Part shown: in pieces, positions 7,797 through 18,243 of the stretch
Layout of the letters: each line of letters opens with the position of its first letter
Numbering within the stretch: position 1 is the stretch's first letter
Assembly: GCA_027081065.1 (NCBI GenBank)
Contig: JALWLW010000073.1
Location: 1 to 47,680, forward strand
Source of the DNA: Campylobacteraceae bacterium
Lineage (GTDB): Bacteria > Campylobacterota > Campylobacteria > Campylobacterales > Sulfurovaceae
Reading direction: 5' to 3'
DNA: 47,680 nucleotides
The notes under the pieces: generated by a model
Databases searched by the model: none
What the model saw: only the letters and a program-made list of their open reading frames with translations
What the model was told of the DNA's origin: nothing
Program-made: the position numbers and the translations under genes

Positions 7797-8579
7797 CTCA
7801 CTCGCTTCAAAATGCAAAGCCACCAACTGCTCCAACACCTTAATGGTCTCTTCATCATCGCTCAAAGACTCTACAATAGCATGTTGACACGCTTCAAGTG
7901 GTGGAAAACCCTCTTTAATGAGTTTTCCAGCATAAATAACCAATCGTGTTGAGACATCTTCATGAATCTCACTCTCTTTTAGTCGTCGTAGTTCATTGAC
8001 TATCTTAATAAGCTTGGTTGCTGTAACCTCATCTACTCCACTCTCTTTAATCAGAATCTTTTTTTCTTCTTCCTCTTTTGGATAATCGAAACTAAGTGAG
8101 ATAAAACGCTGTTTTGTACTAGGCTTCATCCCTTTTAACATGCTTTGATAACCAGGATTATAAGAGACCACCAACATAAAATCAGGGTGAGCCTCTATGG
8201 TCTCTCCAATCTTATCTATAGGCAAAACACGCCGATAATCAGCCAAAGAGTGCAAGACAACCGTAGTATCTTTTCGAGCTTCAATAATCTCATCAAGATA
8301 ACAGATTCCCCCCTCTCTAACAGCCTTAGTCAAAGGGCCATCTTGCCAATAAGTTCCATTTTCATCAATAAGATGTCGCCCTACTAAATCGGCTGTAGTC
8401 AAATCATCATGACAAACTACGGTGTAGACTTTACACCCTAACTTTTCCCCCATGTGTTCAATAAATCGTGTTTTACCACAACCTGTTGGACCTTTAATGA
8501 GTATGGGTAAGTTTAGCTTTGATGCGTGTGTAAAAAGGTTTACTTCGTTTTTTTGTTCTAGGTAGTAGATGTTTGACAT
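7785..8579 (-). CDS. norQ: NorQ/CbbQ-type MoxR AAA+ ATPase
   Basis: AAA+ chaperone that works with NorD to activate nitric oxide reductase, probably by helping insert the non-heme iron. Walker A is GPTGCGKT (residues 30-37), Walker B is ICYLDE (92-97), and the sensor region includes SYNPGY (139-144). Length is typical (264 aa). The start ATG at 8579 has AGGA seven bases upstream. It belongs functionally with norC-norB-norD, but is separated from them by a two-gene module and has its own operator and -10 box. Its 3' end overlaps the convergent regulator gene. Confidence 0.93.
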   Translation of the reverse strand: MSNIYYLEQKNEVNLFTHASKLNLPILIKGPTGCGKTRFIEHMGEKLGCKVYTVVCHDDLTTADLVGRHLIDENGTYWQDGPLTKAVREGGICYLDEIIEARKDTTVVLHSLADYRRVLPIDKIGETIEAHPDFMLVVSYNPGYQSMLKGMKPSTKQRFISLSFDYPKEEEEKKILIKESGVDEVTATKLIKIVNELRRLKESEIHEDVSTRLVIYAGKLIKEGFPPLEACQHAIVESLSDDEETIKVLEQLVALHFEASELKI

Positions 8580-8606
8580 GTAATATCCTGCTATTTTATT
8601 AACTGA

Positions 8607-8648
8607 ATATTAACGTAGAAGTTAGTTTTTAAGAATGATATTTGTCAA
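8607..8648 (-). promoter_or_regulatory. Crp/Fnr-dependent promoter of norQ
   Basis: On the minus strand, TTGAC-AAAT-ATCAT occupies 8648-8635. Exactly 22 nt downstream is the -10-like TAATAT (8612-8607). That spacing puts the operator centre at -41.5 relative to a start near 8600, the class II activator position, with a 21-nt leader to the ATG. The same geometry occurs at norC and hemN. It gives norQ its own promoter despite the insertion upstream. Confidence 0.7.
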
Positions 8649-8663
8649 GAAAGGAGATTCAAT

Positions 8664-9152
8664 CTATTTAGTTTTATAAAACTTATGATGTTCATCTAAA
8701 AATATCACATAAAAAGTATTGGTATCAAATCGAAATTTACTCTTGTTTTGCTCTTCATCTTTATACTCATCAGGCAATACAAATCCGATTAGCCTAGAAT
8801 CGCCCTCTAAACGAAATCGTGACCAAATAGCTTGATGGGGTACAGATTTGGGAACTTCAAAATCTGTATTGGTAGGAAATTGACTATATTTCACAAAAAG
8901 AGGATGATTACCTAACTTTTGTTTTTCCCAATGAGATAATGGAAATTTAGAATACTCTTTGAGTTTATCAAACAATTCATAAAGTTGTTTTTGTGTCCAA
9001 TCTCTAAAGTCTTGACCTGCACTATCATTGATAAAATAGGCAAAGTTAAATTTAGACTTTTGAGCCAATGTATCCGTTGCCTTCTCAATAGACGCTGTAG
9101 GTATATTTGAAAGAAAAGATTCAGCTCTTTTATTTTTCTGTTTATTTCCCAT
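8664..9152 (-). CDS. Unknown 162-aa partner protein of an AAA ATPase
   Basis: I do not recognise this protein. It has a basic, polar N-terminus (MGNKQKNKRAESF), a central helical region rich in Trp, Lys and Phe, and a strand-rich C-terminal part containing WSRFRLEGDSRLIGFVLP and FYVIFLDEHHKFY. No signal peptide, membrane helix or zinc motif is visible. It starts one base after the ATPase stop codon, with AAAGG six bases before the ATG, so it is translated as a pair with the ATPase. Small proteins coupled to OLD/AAA15-type ATPases are often effectors of defence or toxin systems; that role is inference only. Confidence 0.75.
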   Translation of the reverse strand: MGNKQKNKRAESFLSNIPTASIEKATDTLAQKSKFNFAYFINDSAGQDFRDWTQKQLYELFDKLKEYSKFPLSHWEKQKLGNHPLFVKYSQFPTNTDFEVPKSVPHQAIWSRFRLEGDSRLIGFVLPDEYKDEEQNKSKFRFDTNTFYVIFLDEHHKFYKTK

Positions 9153-9153
9153 A

Positions 9154-10296
9154 CTATGCCTTTATTCTAGGCTTCCCACCAATTTTATTGGCATTATATA
9201 TTGGGCTTATTGGTCTATCATTTCGTATCATGTCCCCAGGAATTTCATCTAGTCTATATAAAAAACTTTCGTTATCTTCTTTATTGACTAAAACCGTTCT
9301 ATATTTTCCTAATCTATCCATGATTTCATCATTATGAGTGGTTAGAATCAATTGGGCATTAAGAGGATTTGATTCTTTATTTTCAAAAAAATTTAAAAGC
9401 AAAGGTAACAAATCAGGATGTAAATTTATATCAAATTCATCTAGTGCTAATACACCACCCATTCCTAAAATTGAGATATAATGATGTAGCTGTAAATAGA
9501 GTGATTGAATACCACTAGATTGTTCATAATATATTAATTTTTTTTTATCTTCATCAACTTCATAATGAAATATAGGAAAATAGTTTAATTCTCCTGTCTC
9601 TTCATTTTTTCTTTCTAATATTTCAATATTTGATATTCCTGTATCTGCTTTTTGTAAAAACTCAGTAATAACTTTTAAATATTCCTTATTTTCAAAATAA
9701 ATTTTTGAAACATCATTAATATCTAAAAACATATCTCTATTATCTATTTTTCCAAAATAGTGTACATTTGTAATTATTTTATCAAAAAAGTTATATATTA
9801 TATCTATTTTTTCAATACCATATTGTCTAGCTGTACTTATAATTGAAGCATTTTTTCTATTAAGATTTATAGTTCCTAATTCACTATATTCTCTAGTCGT
9901 GCTAATTGAATATTCATCTCTTTTTAGAATTTGAGTTTCTCTTTTTTCTTTTTTCCATATAGTTTCACTAATAATTTTTTCATCAGTTAAAACTAATTCA
10001 TATTTATATTCTATATTATTATCTAAAAAAATTACATATAAAGTTATTGGTTCTTTATTACGAAAAAATGATGATATATGAATATTCTCATGAGGTTTTA
10101 AATTGCTAAAGGAGTCAGTTGTAAAATCTGCTAAAAAAGCTAATACCTTAATAACATTCGTTTTCCCCGAAGCATTAGCACCTTTTACAGCAATAATATT
10201 AGCAATATCTTCTGTAGAACTCTTTGACTTCTGAAAAGATATTTCAAAACCCTCTTTAAAAGAACAAAAATTTTCTGCTCCAAATTCCAATAACAT
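9154..10296 (-). CDS. OLD/AAA15-type ABC-like ATPase, probable defence or toxin module component
   Basis: ATPase with an SMC/ABC-type head. Walker A is GANASGKT (residues 39-46), the signature-like stretch is SSGIQSLYLQ, Walker B is GGVLALDEFD, and the switch histidine is in LILTTHNDE. The N-terminal FGAENFCSFKEGFEISF is typical of the AAA_15/AAA_21 families that include defence ATPases. No nuclease (TOPRIM) domain follows in this 380-aa protein. AAGGG lies six bases before the ATG. Composition is much more AT-rich than the nor genes (about 18% G+C over 9601-9720). It lies between norD and norQ on the same strand, with its own promoter-like sequence. The biological role is unknown. Confidence 0.85.
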   Translation of the reverse strand: MLLEFGAENFCSFKEGFEISFQKSKSSTEDIANIIAVKGANASGKTNVIKVLAFLADFTTDSFSNLKPHENIHISSFFRNKEPITLYVIFLDNNIEYKYELVLTDEKIISETIWKKEKRETQILKRDEYSISTTREYSELGTINLNRKNASIISTARQYGIEKIDIIYNFFDKIITNVHYFGKIDNRDMFLDINDVSKIYFENKEYLKVITEFLQKADTGISNIEILERKNEETGELNYFPIFHYEVDEDKKKLIYYEQSSGIQSLYLQLHHYISILGMGGVLALDEFDINLHPDLLPLLLNFFENKESNPLNAQLILTTHNDEIMDRLGKYRTVLVNKEDNESFLYRLDEIPGDMIRNDRPISPIYNANKIGGKPRIKA

Positions 10297-10338
10297 AGTT
10301 ACCCTTTTCTAATCTAATTAATGAATAATAACATATTT

Positions 10339-10377
10339 AAAGTATTCTTATCTTTATATATTGTCAATATATGACAA
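10339..10377 (-). promoter_or_regulatory. Candidate promoter with overlapping inverted repeat, ATPase module
   Basis: On the minus strand TTGACA (10367-10362) is followed after 17 nt by TACTTT (10344-10339), a plausible sigma-70 promoter giving about a 36-nt leader to the ATPase ATG. The -35 region lies within a perfect inverted repeat, TTGTCA-ATATA-TGACAA (10361-10377). The repeat could be an operator for autoregulation of the module. It has five bases between the arms and so does not match the TTGAY-N4-RTCAA boxes of the nor genes. Confidence 0.5.
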
Positions 10378-10397
10378 AAATATAATTTAACTGTTTT

Positions 10398-12278
10398 TTA
10401 TTGCGTCAAATTCATATAAATCTCAGGCAAAGCCTGTGGCAACTTTTTAATATCTCGAATATACCGATACCCCTCTTTCCCAAATATCTGTGGCAGATAG
10501 TCATTCGACTCTGAATCCACCGTAATACAGAAAGGAACAATCCCCATCTTTTTAGCTTCTAAAATCGCTTTTTTCGTATCTTCCACCCCATAACGCCCTT
10601 CGTAACGGTCAATGTCATTAGGTTTACCATCGGAGACAATGAGCATAAGCTTGTTTTGCGTCGGTTGCTCTTGTAAGATGTTCGTTGACTGTCGAATGGC
10701 TGTTCCTAAACGGGTGTAGTACCCTGCTCGTAAATCATCAATTCGTCCTCTTATCTGTCCTGAATACGCTTCGTTAAAATTTTTTAAAACATGATAACGA
10801 ACCTTACTGTTTTTAACCGATGAAAAGGCATAAATACTCAAAGGGTCACCCAAGGCATCTACTGCATCAGCAAAGACAAAAAGCGACTGTTTTATGATGT
10901 CTAAAATACTCAATTCATTTGTAACCATGGCTTCAGTTGAGAGTGAAATATCTGCTAAAATTAGTGTAGACAAATCTCGCTCTTTTTTAATGGTGTTTTC
11001 AAAAAAGTTCTGTTTCTCTTGCGACTTTGTGGCTGACGTACTATACGCTATCCACGCATCAATATTAAGCTCTTCTCCGAAAGGTAAATTTTTCTCTTTG
11101 AGCCTATTAAACGCATACATTGCAAATTCAGCTTTTACTTTGTTTGCCAAATGTTGGGTCACATGGTCAAGCTCTTTGTTTTGCTCTGACTTCATGTAAA
11201 TAGGATTTAGAAGGCAATAATTTTTTAAATAAGCCTCTTTAGTGTAGTCCCACTCATCAAGCTTTATCCCCTCTCCTACTGCGTAAGCATCTATCTCTTC
11301 TGTTGGGAGTTCTAGGTCAATTTTCAATTTAGAAGCCAAACCTTTTTTCTTTTTTCCGAGTGTTAGTTCATCTAAATCTTCGGCATTAAAAGCAGCATCT
11401 TCATCTTCGCTGTCATCTTCACTTCTATCAATGTTAATACGCTCTGAAATGGTCATTAAGCCCTCAGGTAAAAACATTAACAATCCATCTGTTTCAGACT
11501 CATCATCGGTTCTACTTGCATTTTTACGAACGTCTAGTTTTTCACTCTCTTTAGTTTTTTCTACTTCATTTTCCTCTTCATCATAGGCTTCAAATTTTTC
11601 ACTCTTTTCATCTTTTTTAGGTGAAGGGTAAAGCCATAGGGCAAAAGGATAAATGTTTTGAGGATTAAGAAGTTGTTCGGGGATGAGACCTCCGTTTTCA
11701 AGTGTTACTAACTTTTTAAAAATAAGTTCATCTTCAAGTGAAAGTTTAAATCTTTTTACCATCATTTCACGCTCTTTAAAAAGCTCCTCAACCATAAGCT
11801 CATGTGCTTGTCTAAAGCCTAAATAGTGTTTAAGAAGATAGCTCTGAACACGAACATTCTCTTCTGCCCAATTAGCTACATTTACTCTAGCATTTGCCAT
11901 AAGTGCTACCATCCAGACATAGTACATTTTGTTGAGCTTTTTAGAAGAAAACAGCTCTATTTGTCTAGGTAAATACAAGCCTCTTTTGTCTTGCCAACAA
12001 ATATGAAAAGTCGCTTTATCTCCTGTGGCTTTTTGCATAAAAGAACGAAAAGAGAGCCGTGAGACTTTATCCGTCGCATAGAGTGTTTTAGTTTGCACTC
12101 CTCCCATCATGTGGTAAAGAAGCCGTAACTCTTTTGAAATCTCTTTAAAACTAACAACTTGGTCGGCATAGGGGTTGTCATTTCGGCTTAAAAATTCATT
12201 CCACCGTTGCCCACCCCAATCACTTGGAGCTAGGAACTCTTCTATTTTATGCCAAGTGCTTTTTAGTTTTGAAGACAT
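10398..12278 (-). CDS. norD: NorD, von Willebrand factor A domain protein for NO reductase activation
   Basis: Partner of NorQ in maturation of nitric oxide reductase. The N-terminal part is helical, the middle (about residues 222-305) is highly acidic and low in complexity, and the C-terminal vWA domain (about 436-620) carries the metal-site motif DISLS (Asp443, Ser445, Ser447) and a later VSDGKPND motif. Length (626 aa) fits NorD. It follows norB by 60 nt that contain a strong stem-loop, and AAAAGG precedes the ATG. It lies directly upstream of the inserted ATPase module. The assignment rests on the vWA domain together with the norCB context. Confidence 0.9.
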   Translation of the reverse strand: MSSKLKSTWHKIEEFLAPSDWGGQRWNEFLSRNDNPYADQVVSFKEISKELRLLYHMMGGVQTKTLYATDKVSRLSFRSFMQKATGDKATFHICWQDKRGLYLPRQIELFSSKKLNKMYYVWMVALMANARVNVANWAEENVRVQSYLLKHYLGFRQAHELMVEELFKEREMMVKRFKLSLEDELIFKKLVTLENGGLIPEQLLNPQNIYPFALWLYPSPKKDEKSEKFEAYDEEENEVEKTKESEKLDVRKNASRTDDESETDGLLMFLPEGLMTISERINIDRSEDDSEDEDAAFNAEDLDELTLGKKKKGLASKLKIDLELPTEEIDAYAVGEGIKLDEWDYTKEAYLKNYCLLNPIYMKSEQNKELDHVTQHLANKVKAEFAMYAFNRLKEKNLPFGEELNIDAWIAYSTSATKSQEKQNFFENTIKKERDLSTLILADISLSTEAMVTNELSILDIIKQSLFVFADAVDALGDPLSIYAFSSVKNSKVRYHVLKNFNEAYSGQIRGRIDDLRAGYYTRLGTAIRQSTNILQEQPTQNKLMLIVSDGKPNDIDRYEGRYGVEDTKKAILEAKKMGIVPFCITVDSESNDYLPQIFGKEGYRYIRDIKKLPQALPEIYMNLTQ

Positions 12279-12306
12279 TTCAAAGTTACCTTTTAAATAT
12301 AGTAGG

Positions 12307-12333
12307 TTGAGACGATATAAAATATCGTCTCAA
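12307..12333 (-). promoter_or_regulatory. Intercistronic stem-loop between norB and norD
   Basis: A perfect 12-bp stem (TTGAGACGATAT, 12307-12318, with ATATCGTCTCAA, 12322-12333) and a three-base loop start a few bases after the norB stop codon. On the transcribed strand no T-run follows, so it looks more like an mRNA-processing or stability element, or a partial attenuator, than a full terminator. It could lower norD expression relative to norCB. Confidence 0.65.
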
Positions 12334-12338
12334 ATTAT

Positions 12339-14211
<1,873 letters not shown>

Positions 14212-14241
14212 CTAATACTCCTTATTTTTATTTTAAATATA

Positions 14242-14283
14242 ATTATAGATTAAGAAGTAAAATAAAAAAATGACATATGTCAA
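14242..14283 (-). promoter_or_regulatory. Crp/Fnr-dependent promoter of the norCB operon
   Basis: On the minus strand TTGAC-ATAT-GTCAT (14283-14270), with the perfect core palindrome TGACATATGTCA, stands exactly 22 nt before a perfect TATAAT (14247-14242). This places the operator at -41.5 from a start near 14235, the class II activation geometry, with a 24-nt leader. The regulator encoded at 7155 is the natural candidate to bind it. Confidence 0.82.
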
Positions 14284-14317
14284 GGAAAAGGGGAAAATAA
14301 GAGAAATGAACTCTTAT

Positions 14318-15694
14318 TTAAATGGTCATAGAGAAGATGCGACCTTCAGGAATACTTTTTACCAAGCGTAAATCAAATGCCATGCAGACATTTCGTACAA
14401 ACATACGGCTTGATTCTTTAACGACTAACTTATGTTCATAGATTTCAATTAAATCATCTTCTTTCATTTCTGTTAATCGCTCTAAAATCTCATCTATGTT
14501 TTCAAGTTTCATGCTTTCATCTTTCCATGAAGTTTCTAAATTACACATAAGATTTAAAATATGTTGACGTACTACTAAGTCTTCTTTACTTAGAAGATGT
14601 CCTCTAAAAATGGGTAATTTACCCTCATTGACCCTTTTAACATAATCTTCAACACGTTTTTCATTTTGAGCGAACGCATACCAAGAGTCAGAAATGGACG
14701 ACATTCCTAGACCAATCATAAGCTTCGTTTTTCCAGCTGTATAGCCCATGAAGTTTCTGTGTAACTTCTTTTCTTTCATGGCAATATGCAGTTTATCAGT
14801 AGGCAATGCAAAATGGTCCATGCCTATCTCTTCATATCCTGCTTCAAAAAAGAGTTTTTTACCCAGTTCATAGAGTTCACGTTTATATTCATCTTTAGGT
14901 AAATCATTTTCATCAAAACCTCTTTGCCCTACGCCTTTAATCCACGGTACATGAGCGTAAGAGTAGTAAGCAATTCTATCTGGTCGCTGTTTGACTGTTT
15001 GCTCAATGGTATTGATGATGCTCTCTTTAGTCTGATGAGGCAAACCAAAAATAATGTCATGAGAAATTGATTCATAACCAATCTCTCTAGCCCATCTGTT
15101 TACCCTGTCTACGTTTTCAAAAGGCTGAACTCTGTTAATGGCTTTTTGCACAATGGGGTCATAATCTTGAATTCCAAAGCTTGTACGCTTAAAACCCAAG
15201 TCAAAAAGTGTTTGTAGTTGTTCTTTTGTTGTGTCGTTTGGGTGGGCTTCAAAAGAGAAGTCAAATACCTTATGACGTGTTGCCTCTTCAAAAATACCGT
15301 CTATCATGCGTTTTAAATTTTTAGATGAAAAAAAGGTAGGCGTTCCTCCTCCTAAATGAATTTCACGAATTGAGGGTTTTTCCTCTAAAAGTTCAACATA
15401 AAGTTTCCACTCTTTTAAAAGTGTGTCAATGTACTCGTCTTCAACTGAGTGTCTTTTAGTAATATGTTTATGACAGGCACAAAAAGTACAAAGGTTTTCA
15501 CAATATGGCATGTGAATGTAAAGAGCAATTCCCTCTTGGCTATTACTTTCATTGAAGGAGTATTTTACACTCTCAACCCAATTTTTTTCAGAAATCCCCT
15601 CTTTGTCCCAAAAAGGCACAGTAGGATAAGAAGTGTATCGAGGTCCTGGAATATTATATTTTTGAATTAAAGATGTGTTATTCAAATATTTCAT
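14318..15694 (-). CDS. hemN: Oxygen-independent coproporphyrinogen III dehydrogenase
   Basis: Radical SAM enzyme of anaerobic heme synthesis that converts coproporphyrinogen III to protoporphyrinogen IX. The cluster motif is C65-ENL-C69-TF-C72 followed by Cys74 (MPYCENLCTFCAC). The N-terminal PGPRYTSYPTVPFWD and the GGGTPTFF stretch are typical of true HemN rather than HemW. At 458 residues it matches E. coli HemN. It lies upstream of norC on the same strand and has a matching operator, so heme supply appears to be induced together with the heme-rich NO reductase. Confidence 0.94.
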   Translation of the reverse strand: MKYLNNTSLIQKYNIPGPRYTSYPTVPFWDKEGISEKNWVESVKYSFNESNSQEGIALYIHMPYCENLCTFCACHKHITKRHSVEDEYIDTLLKEWKLYVELLEEKPSIREIHLGGGTPTFFSSKNLKRMIDGIFEEATRHKVFDFSFEAHPNDTTKEQLQTLFDLGFKRTSFGIQDYDPIVQKAINRVQPFENVDRVNRWAREIGYESISHDIIFGLPHQTKESIINTIEQTVKQRPDRIAYYSYAHVPWIKGVGQRGFDENDLPKDEYKRELYELGKKLFFEAGYEEIGMDHFALPTDKLHIAMKEKKLHRNFMGYTAGKTKLMIGLGMSSISDSWYAFAQNEKRVEDYVKRVNEGKLPIFRGHLLSKEDLVVRQHILNLMCNLETSWKDESMKLENIDEILERLTEMKEDDLIEIYEHKLVVKESSRMFVRNVCMAFDLRLVKSIPEGRIFSMTI

Positions 15695-15717
15695 TATTTT
15701 CCTTAGTTATAATTATT

Positions 15718-15759
15718 ATAATATCAAAAATAAATAAGAAAAATTATGACTTGTATCAA
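15718..15759 (-). promoter_or_regulatory. Crp/Fnr-dependent promoter of hemN
   Basis: On the minus strand TTGAT-ACAA-GTCAT (15759-15746) is followed after exactly 22 nt by TATTAT (15723-15718), the same -41.5 geometry as at norC and norQ. The predicted start near 15711 leaves a 17-nt leader with AAGGA ahead of the ATG. An overlapping TATAAT three bases further down is an alternative -10. Confidence 0.72.
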
Positions 15760-15795
15760 TTTATTTGTGCCTACTTTTCACTACAATGTCCTTAT

Positions 15796-15909
15796 GAAAG
15801 ATATGAAGTTATCCTTTTACCTTAAAGATTTGTTTCATTCATTATCTAAGTACCTTTGTGTAAATCGTTGTTGTTTTTCTGTACTTATATAATTTACTTC
15901 ATATCTTTC
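15796..15909 (+). repeat. 14-bp inverted repeat enclosing about 114 nt upstream of purL, possible small RNA
   Basis: GAAAGATATGAAGT (15796-15809) and its exact complement ACTTCATATCTTTC (15896-15909) bracket 86 nt. A second nested pair, TAAGTAC (15847-15853) and GTACTTA (15881-15887), lies inside. A -10-like TACAAT (15782-15787) would start transcription almost exactly at the left arm, which suggests a rod-shaped small RNA. Another TATAAT (15888-15893) sits beside the right arm, and TAAAAT (15952-15957) is a candidate purL -10. With the hemN promoter, these account for the 303-nt gap 15695-15997. No known RNA family was recognised. Confidence 0.4.
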
Positions 15910-15997
15910 TAATGAATTAATCTATTCATCCCAATCTTAGCACTTTTTCACTAAAATAACGCAGAAAAAAATCCCCTTATAATAGGAACAGTAAATA

Positions 15998-18226
15998 ATG
16001 TCAAAACCATTAGAAAACTTAGATGAAGTACTAGAAAACCACAAGTTAAGCCAAATAGAATATGAAGATATCTTAAGAATACTCGATGGTAGACACCCAA
16101 ATATTGTAGAGCTTGGTATCTTCTCTGCGATGTGGTCTGAACACTGTTCTTATAAATCAAGTAAAAAATACCTTAATGGTTTTCCAACAAAAGCACCATG
16201 GGTCATTCAAGGGCCAGGTGAAAATGCTGGTGTTATTGATATTGGTGGAGGCATGGCTGCTGTATTTAAAATGGAGTCACACAATCACCCAAGCTTTATT
16301 GAACCTTTTCAAGGAGCTGCTACTGGTGTTGGTGGAATTTTAAGAGATGTCTTTACCATGGGTGCTAGACCTGTGGCAAATTTAAATGCTTTACGTTTTG
16401 GAAATATTACCAACAAAGACAATACAGCTAAATACCAACGTCACTTAGTCAAAGGAGTTACCGAAGGTATTGGTGGTTATGGTAATTGTATGGGTGTACC
16501 AACCATTGGTGGTGAGTGTTCATTTGATGAATCTTACAATGGAAACATCTTAGTTAATGCCTTTTCCCTTGGTCTTTGTAAAGCCGATGAAATCTTTTTA
16601 GGTATTGCTGAAGGTATTGGAAATACGGTAATGTATGTAGGTTCAAAAACTGGTCGTGATGGACTTGGTGGTGCTGTTATGAGTTCTGATTCATTTACCG
16701 AAGAGTCAAAATCTTTACGTCCTACTGTGCAAGTGGGTGACCCATTCATCGAAAAACTTCTACTTGAAGCTTGTTTAGAACTTTTCAAAACTAAAGATGT
16801 TGTTGTTGGTATTCAAGACATGGGTGCTGCTGGGCTTACGAGTTCTGCCTTTGAAATGGCCGGGAAATCTGGTTCGGGAATGATTATGCACCTCGACCAA
16901 GTTCCTGCACGTGAAGAGGGTATGACCCCTTATGACTTTATGCTTTCAGAATCTCAAGAACGTATGCTTGTTTGTGTCAAAAAAGGTAAAGAGCAAGAGG
17001 TTATTGATATTTTTGAAAAATGGGACTTAGATGTCGCAGTTATTGGTGAAGTAACCGACACAGGTCGAATGGAACTTACTTGGCATGGTGAAAAAGTTTG
17101 TGACATGCCAATTGCCCCTGTAAGTGAAGAAGCTCCTATTTTAGACCGTCCAACATCAAGACCTAAGTACTTAGATGAGATTTCAAAAAAAACCATTGAT
17201 TCATATGAAACAGTAGATAACCAAGTCGCTTTTGAAAAACTTGTAAGTTCAGTTGAAGTAGTTGATAAAGCTTGGATTTACGACCAATATGACTCCATGG
17301 TACAAACCAACACAACCAAAGCTCCTGGAAGCTTAGATGCTTCTTGTATTCGTATTAAAGAGACAGGAAAAGCCTTAGCGATGTCTGCTGATTGTAATCC
17401 TCGTTATTGTTATGTTGATCCTCATAAAGGTGCTGCTTTAGCTGTTGTTGAATCTGGACGTAATGTTGCCATGTCTGGTGCAAGACCTCTTTCTATTACA
17501 GATTGTCTAAACTTTGGTAACCCTGAGAACCCTGAAGTTATGTGGCAGTTTGCAGAGGCTTGTGAAGGAATTAAAGAAGCTTGTTTAGCACTTAACACTC
17601 CTGTTGTTTCTGGAAATGTTTCTCTTTACAATGAAACAAATGGAACTTCTGTTTTCCCTACTCCAGCTATTGCCATGGTTGGAGTGAATGAAGATGAGAA
17701 AAAAGTATTGCCATCTTCTTTCCAAAGTAATGAAAATCATTTAATTCTTATTGGTGATACAAAAACAGAATTTGGGGCTTCACTTTATATCAAAGAACTC
17801 TTTGGTGAAACAGCTGGAGCTTTAGCTGAGATTGACTACAAAAAAGAATTAGCACTTTGGAAATTGGTCATTGATGCTAATAAAGAGTGTCTATTGGCTT
17901 CAGCCAAAGATTTAAGTTCTGGTGGAATTGCTATTGCCTTAGCCAAAATGGCAGCTGTTTCAGGACTTGGAGCTACTGTAGGTATACGCCTTGAAGATAA
18001 ACGAAACCTTTTTGATGAATCACAAAGTAGGGCTATTTTAGAAGTAAGTTCAAAAGAGAACTTAGAAAAAGTCATTAATATGGCGAAGAGCTTAGGACTA
18101 AGTACTGATATTATTGGTAAAGTAGGAGGCGATATCCTTAAAATCAATGATATTGAGATGAATATAGAGACACTTCAATCAACTTACTTTTCTAAATTTA
18201 AAGAAGTAGTTGAACAAGATATTTAA
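15998..18226 (+). CDS. purL: Phosphoribosylformylglycinamidine synthase, PurL subunit
   Basis: ATP-dependent synthetase subunit of purine synthesis that converts FGAR to FGAM with ammonia from PurQ. It is the small PurL type (742 aa), which needs separate PurS and PurQ; neither is in this window. Recognisable stretches are [16 protein letters not shown] near the N-terminus, [35 protein letters not shown] and [10 protein letters not shown]. The ATG at 15998 has only a weak ribosome site (AATAGGA). A strong stem-loop follows the stop codon. Confidence 0.96.
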   Translation: MSKPLENLDEVLENHKLSQIEYEDILRILDGRHPNIVELGIFSAMWSEHCSYKSSKKYLNGFPTKAPWVIQGPGENAGVIDIGGGMAAVFKMESHNHPSFIEPFQGAATGVGGILRDVFTMGARPVANLNALRFGNITNKDNTAKYQRHLVKGVTEGIGGYGNCMGVPTIGGECSFDESYNGNILVNAFSLGLCKADEIFLGIAEGIGNTVMYVGSKTGRDGLGGAVMSSDSFTEESKSLRPTVQVGDPFIEKLLLEACLELFKTKDVVVGIQDMGAAGLTSSAFEMAGKSGSGMIMHLDQVPAREEGMTPYDFMLSESQERMLVCVKKGKEQEVIDIFEKWDLDVAVIGEVTDTGRMELTWHGEKVCDMPIAPVSEEAPILDRPTSRPKYLDEISKKTIDSYETVDNQVAFEKLVSSVEVVDKAWIYDQYDSMVQTNTTKAPGSLDASCIRIKETGKALAMSADCNPRYCYVDPHKGAALAVVESGRNVAMSGARPLSITDCLNFGNPENPEVMWQFAEACEGIKEACLALNTPVVSGNVSLYNETNGTSVFPTPAIAMVGVNEDEKKVLPSSFQSNENHLILIGDTKTEFGASLYIKELFGETAGALAEIDYKKELALWKLVIDANKECLLASAKDLSSGGIAIALAKMAAVSGLGATVGIRLEDKRNLFDESQSRAILEVSSKENLEKVINMAKSLGLSTDIIGKVGGDILKINDIEMNIETLQSTYFSKFKEVVEQDI

Positions 18227-18243
18227 AATATATCACTCTTCAT

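Noticed and set aside
8664..10296. Assignment of the ATPase pair to PARIS or AbiL/RloB systems
   Set aside because: The small protein shows neither DUF4435 nor RloB-like features, and the ATPase alone is not enough to name a known system.
10361..10377. TTGTCA-N5-TGACAA as a fifth Crp/Fnr box
   Set aside because: The arms and the five-base spacer differ from the TTGAY-N4-RTCAW pattern of the nor sites; kept as a separate operator candidate.
10894..11199. Plus-strand open frame inside norD
   Set aside because: It is fully antisense to a well-supported vWA gene and has no ribosome site or family resemblance.
15796..15909. Purine or preQ1 riboswitch upstream of purL
   Set aside because: I find none of the conserved aptamer sequences of these riboswitches, and the likely purL start site is downstream of the element.
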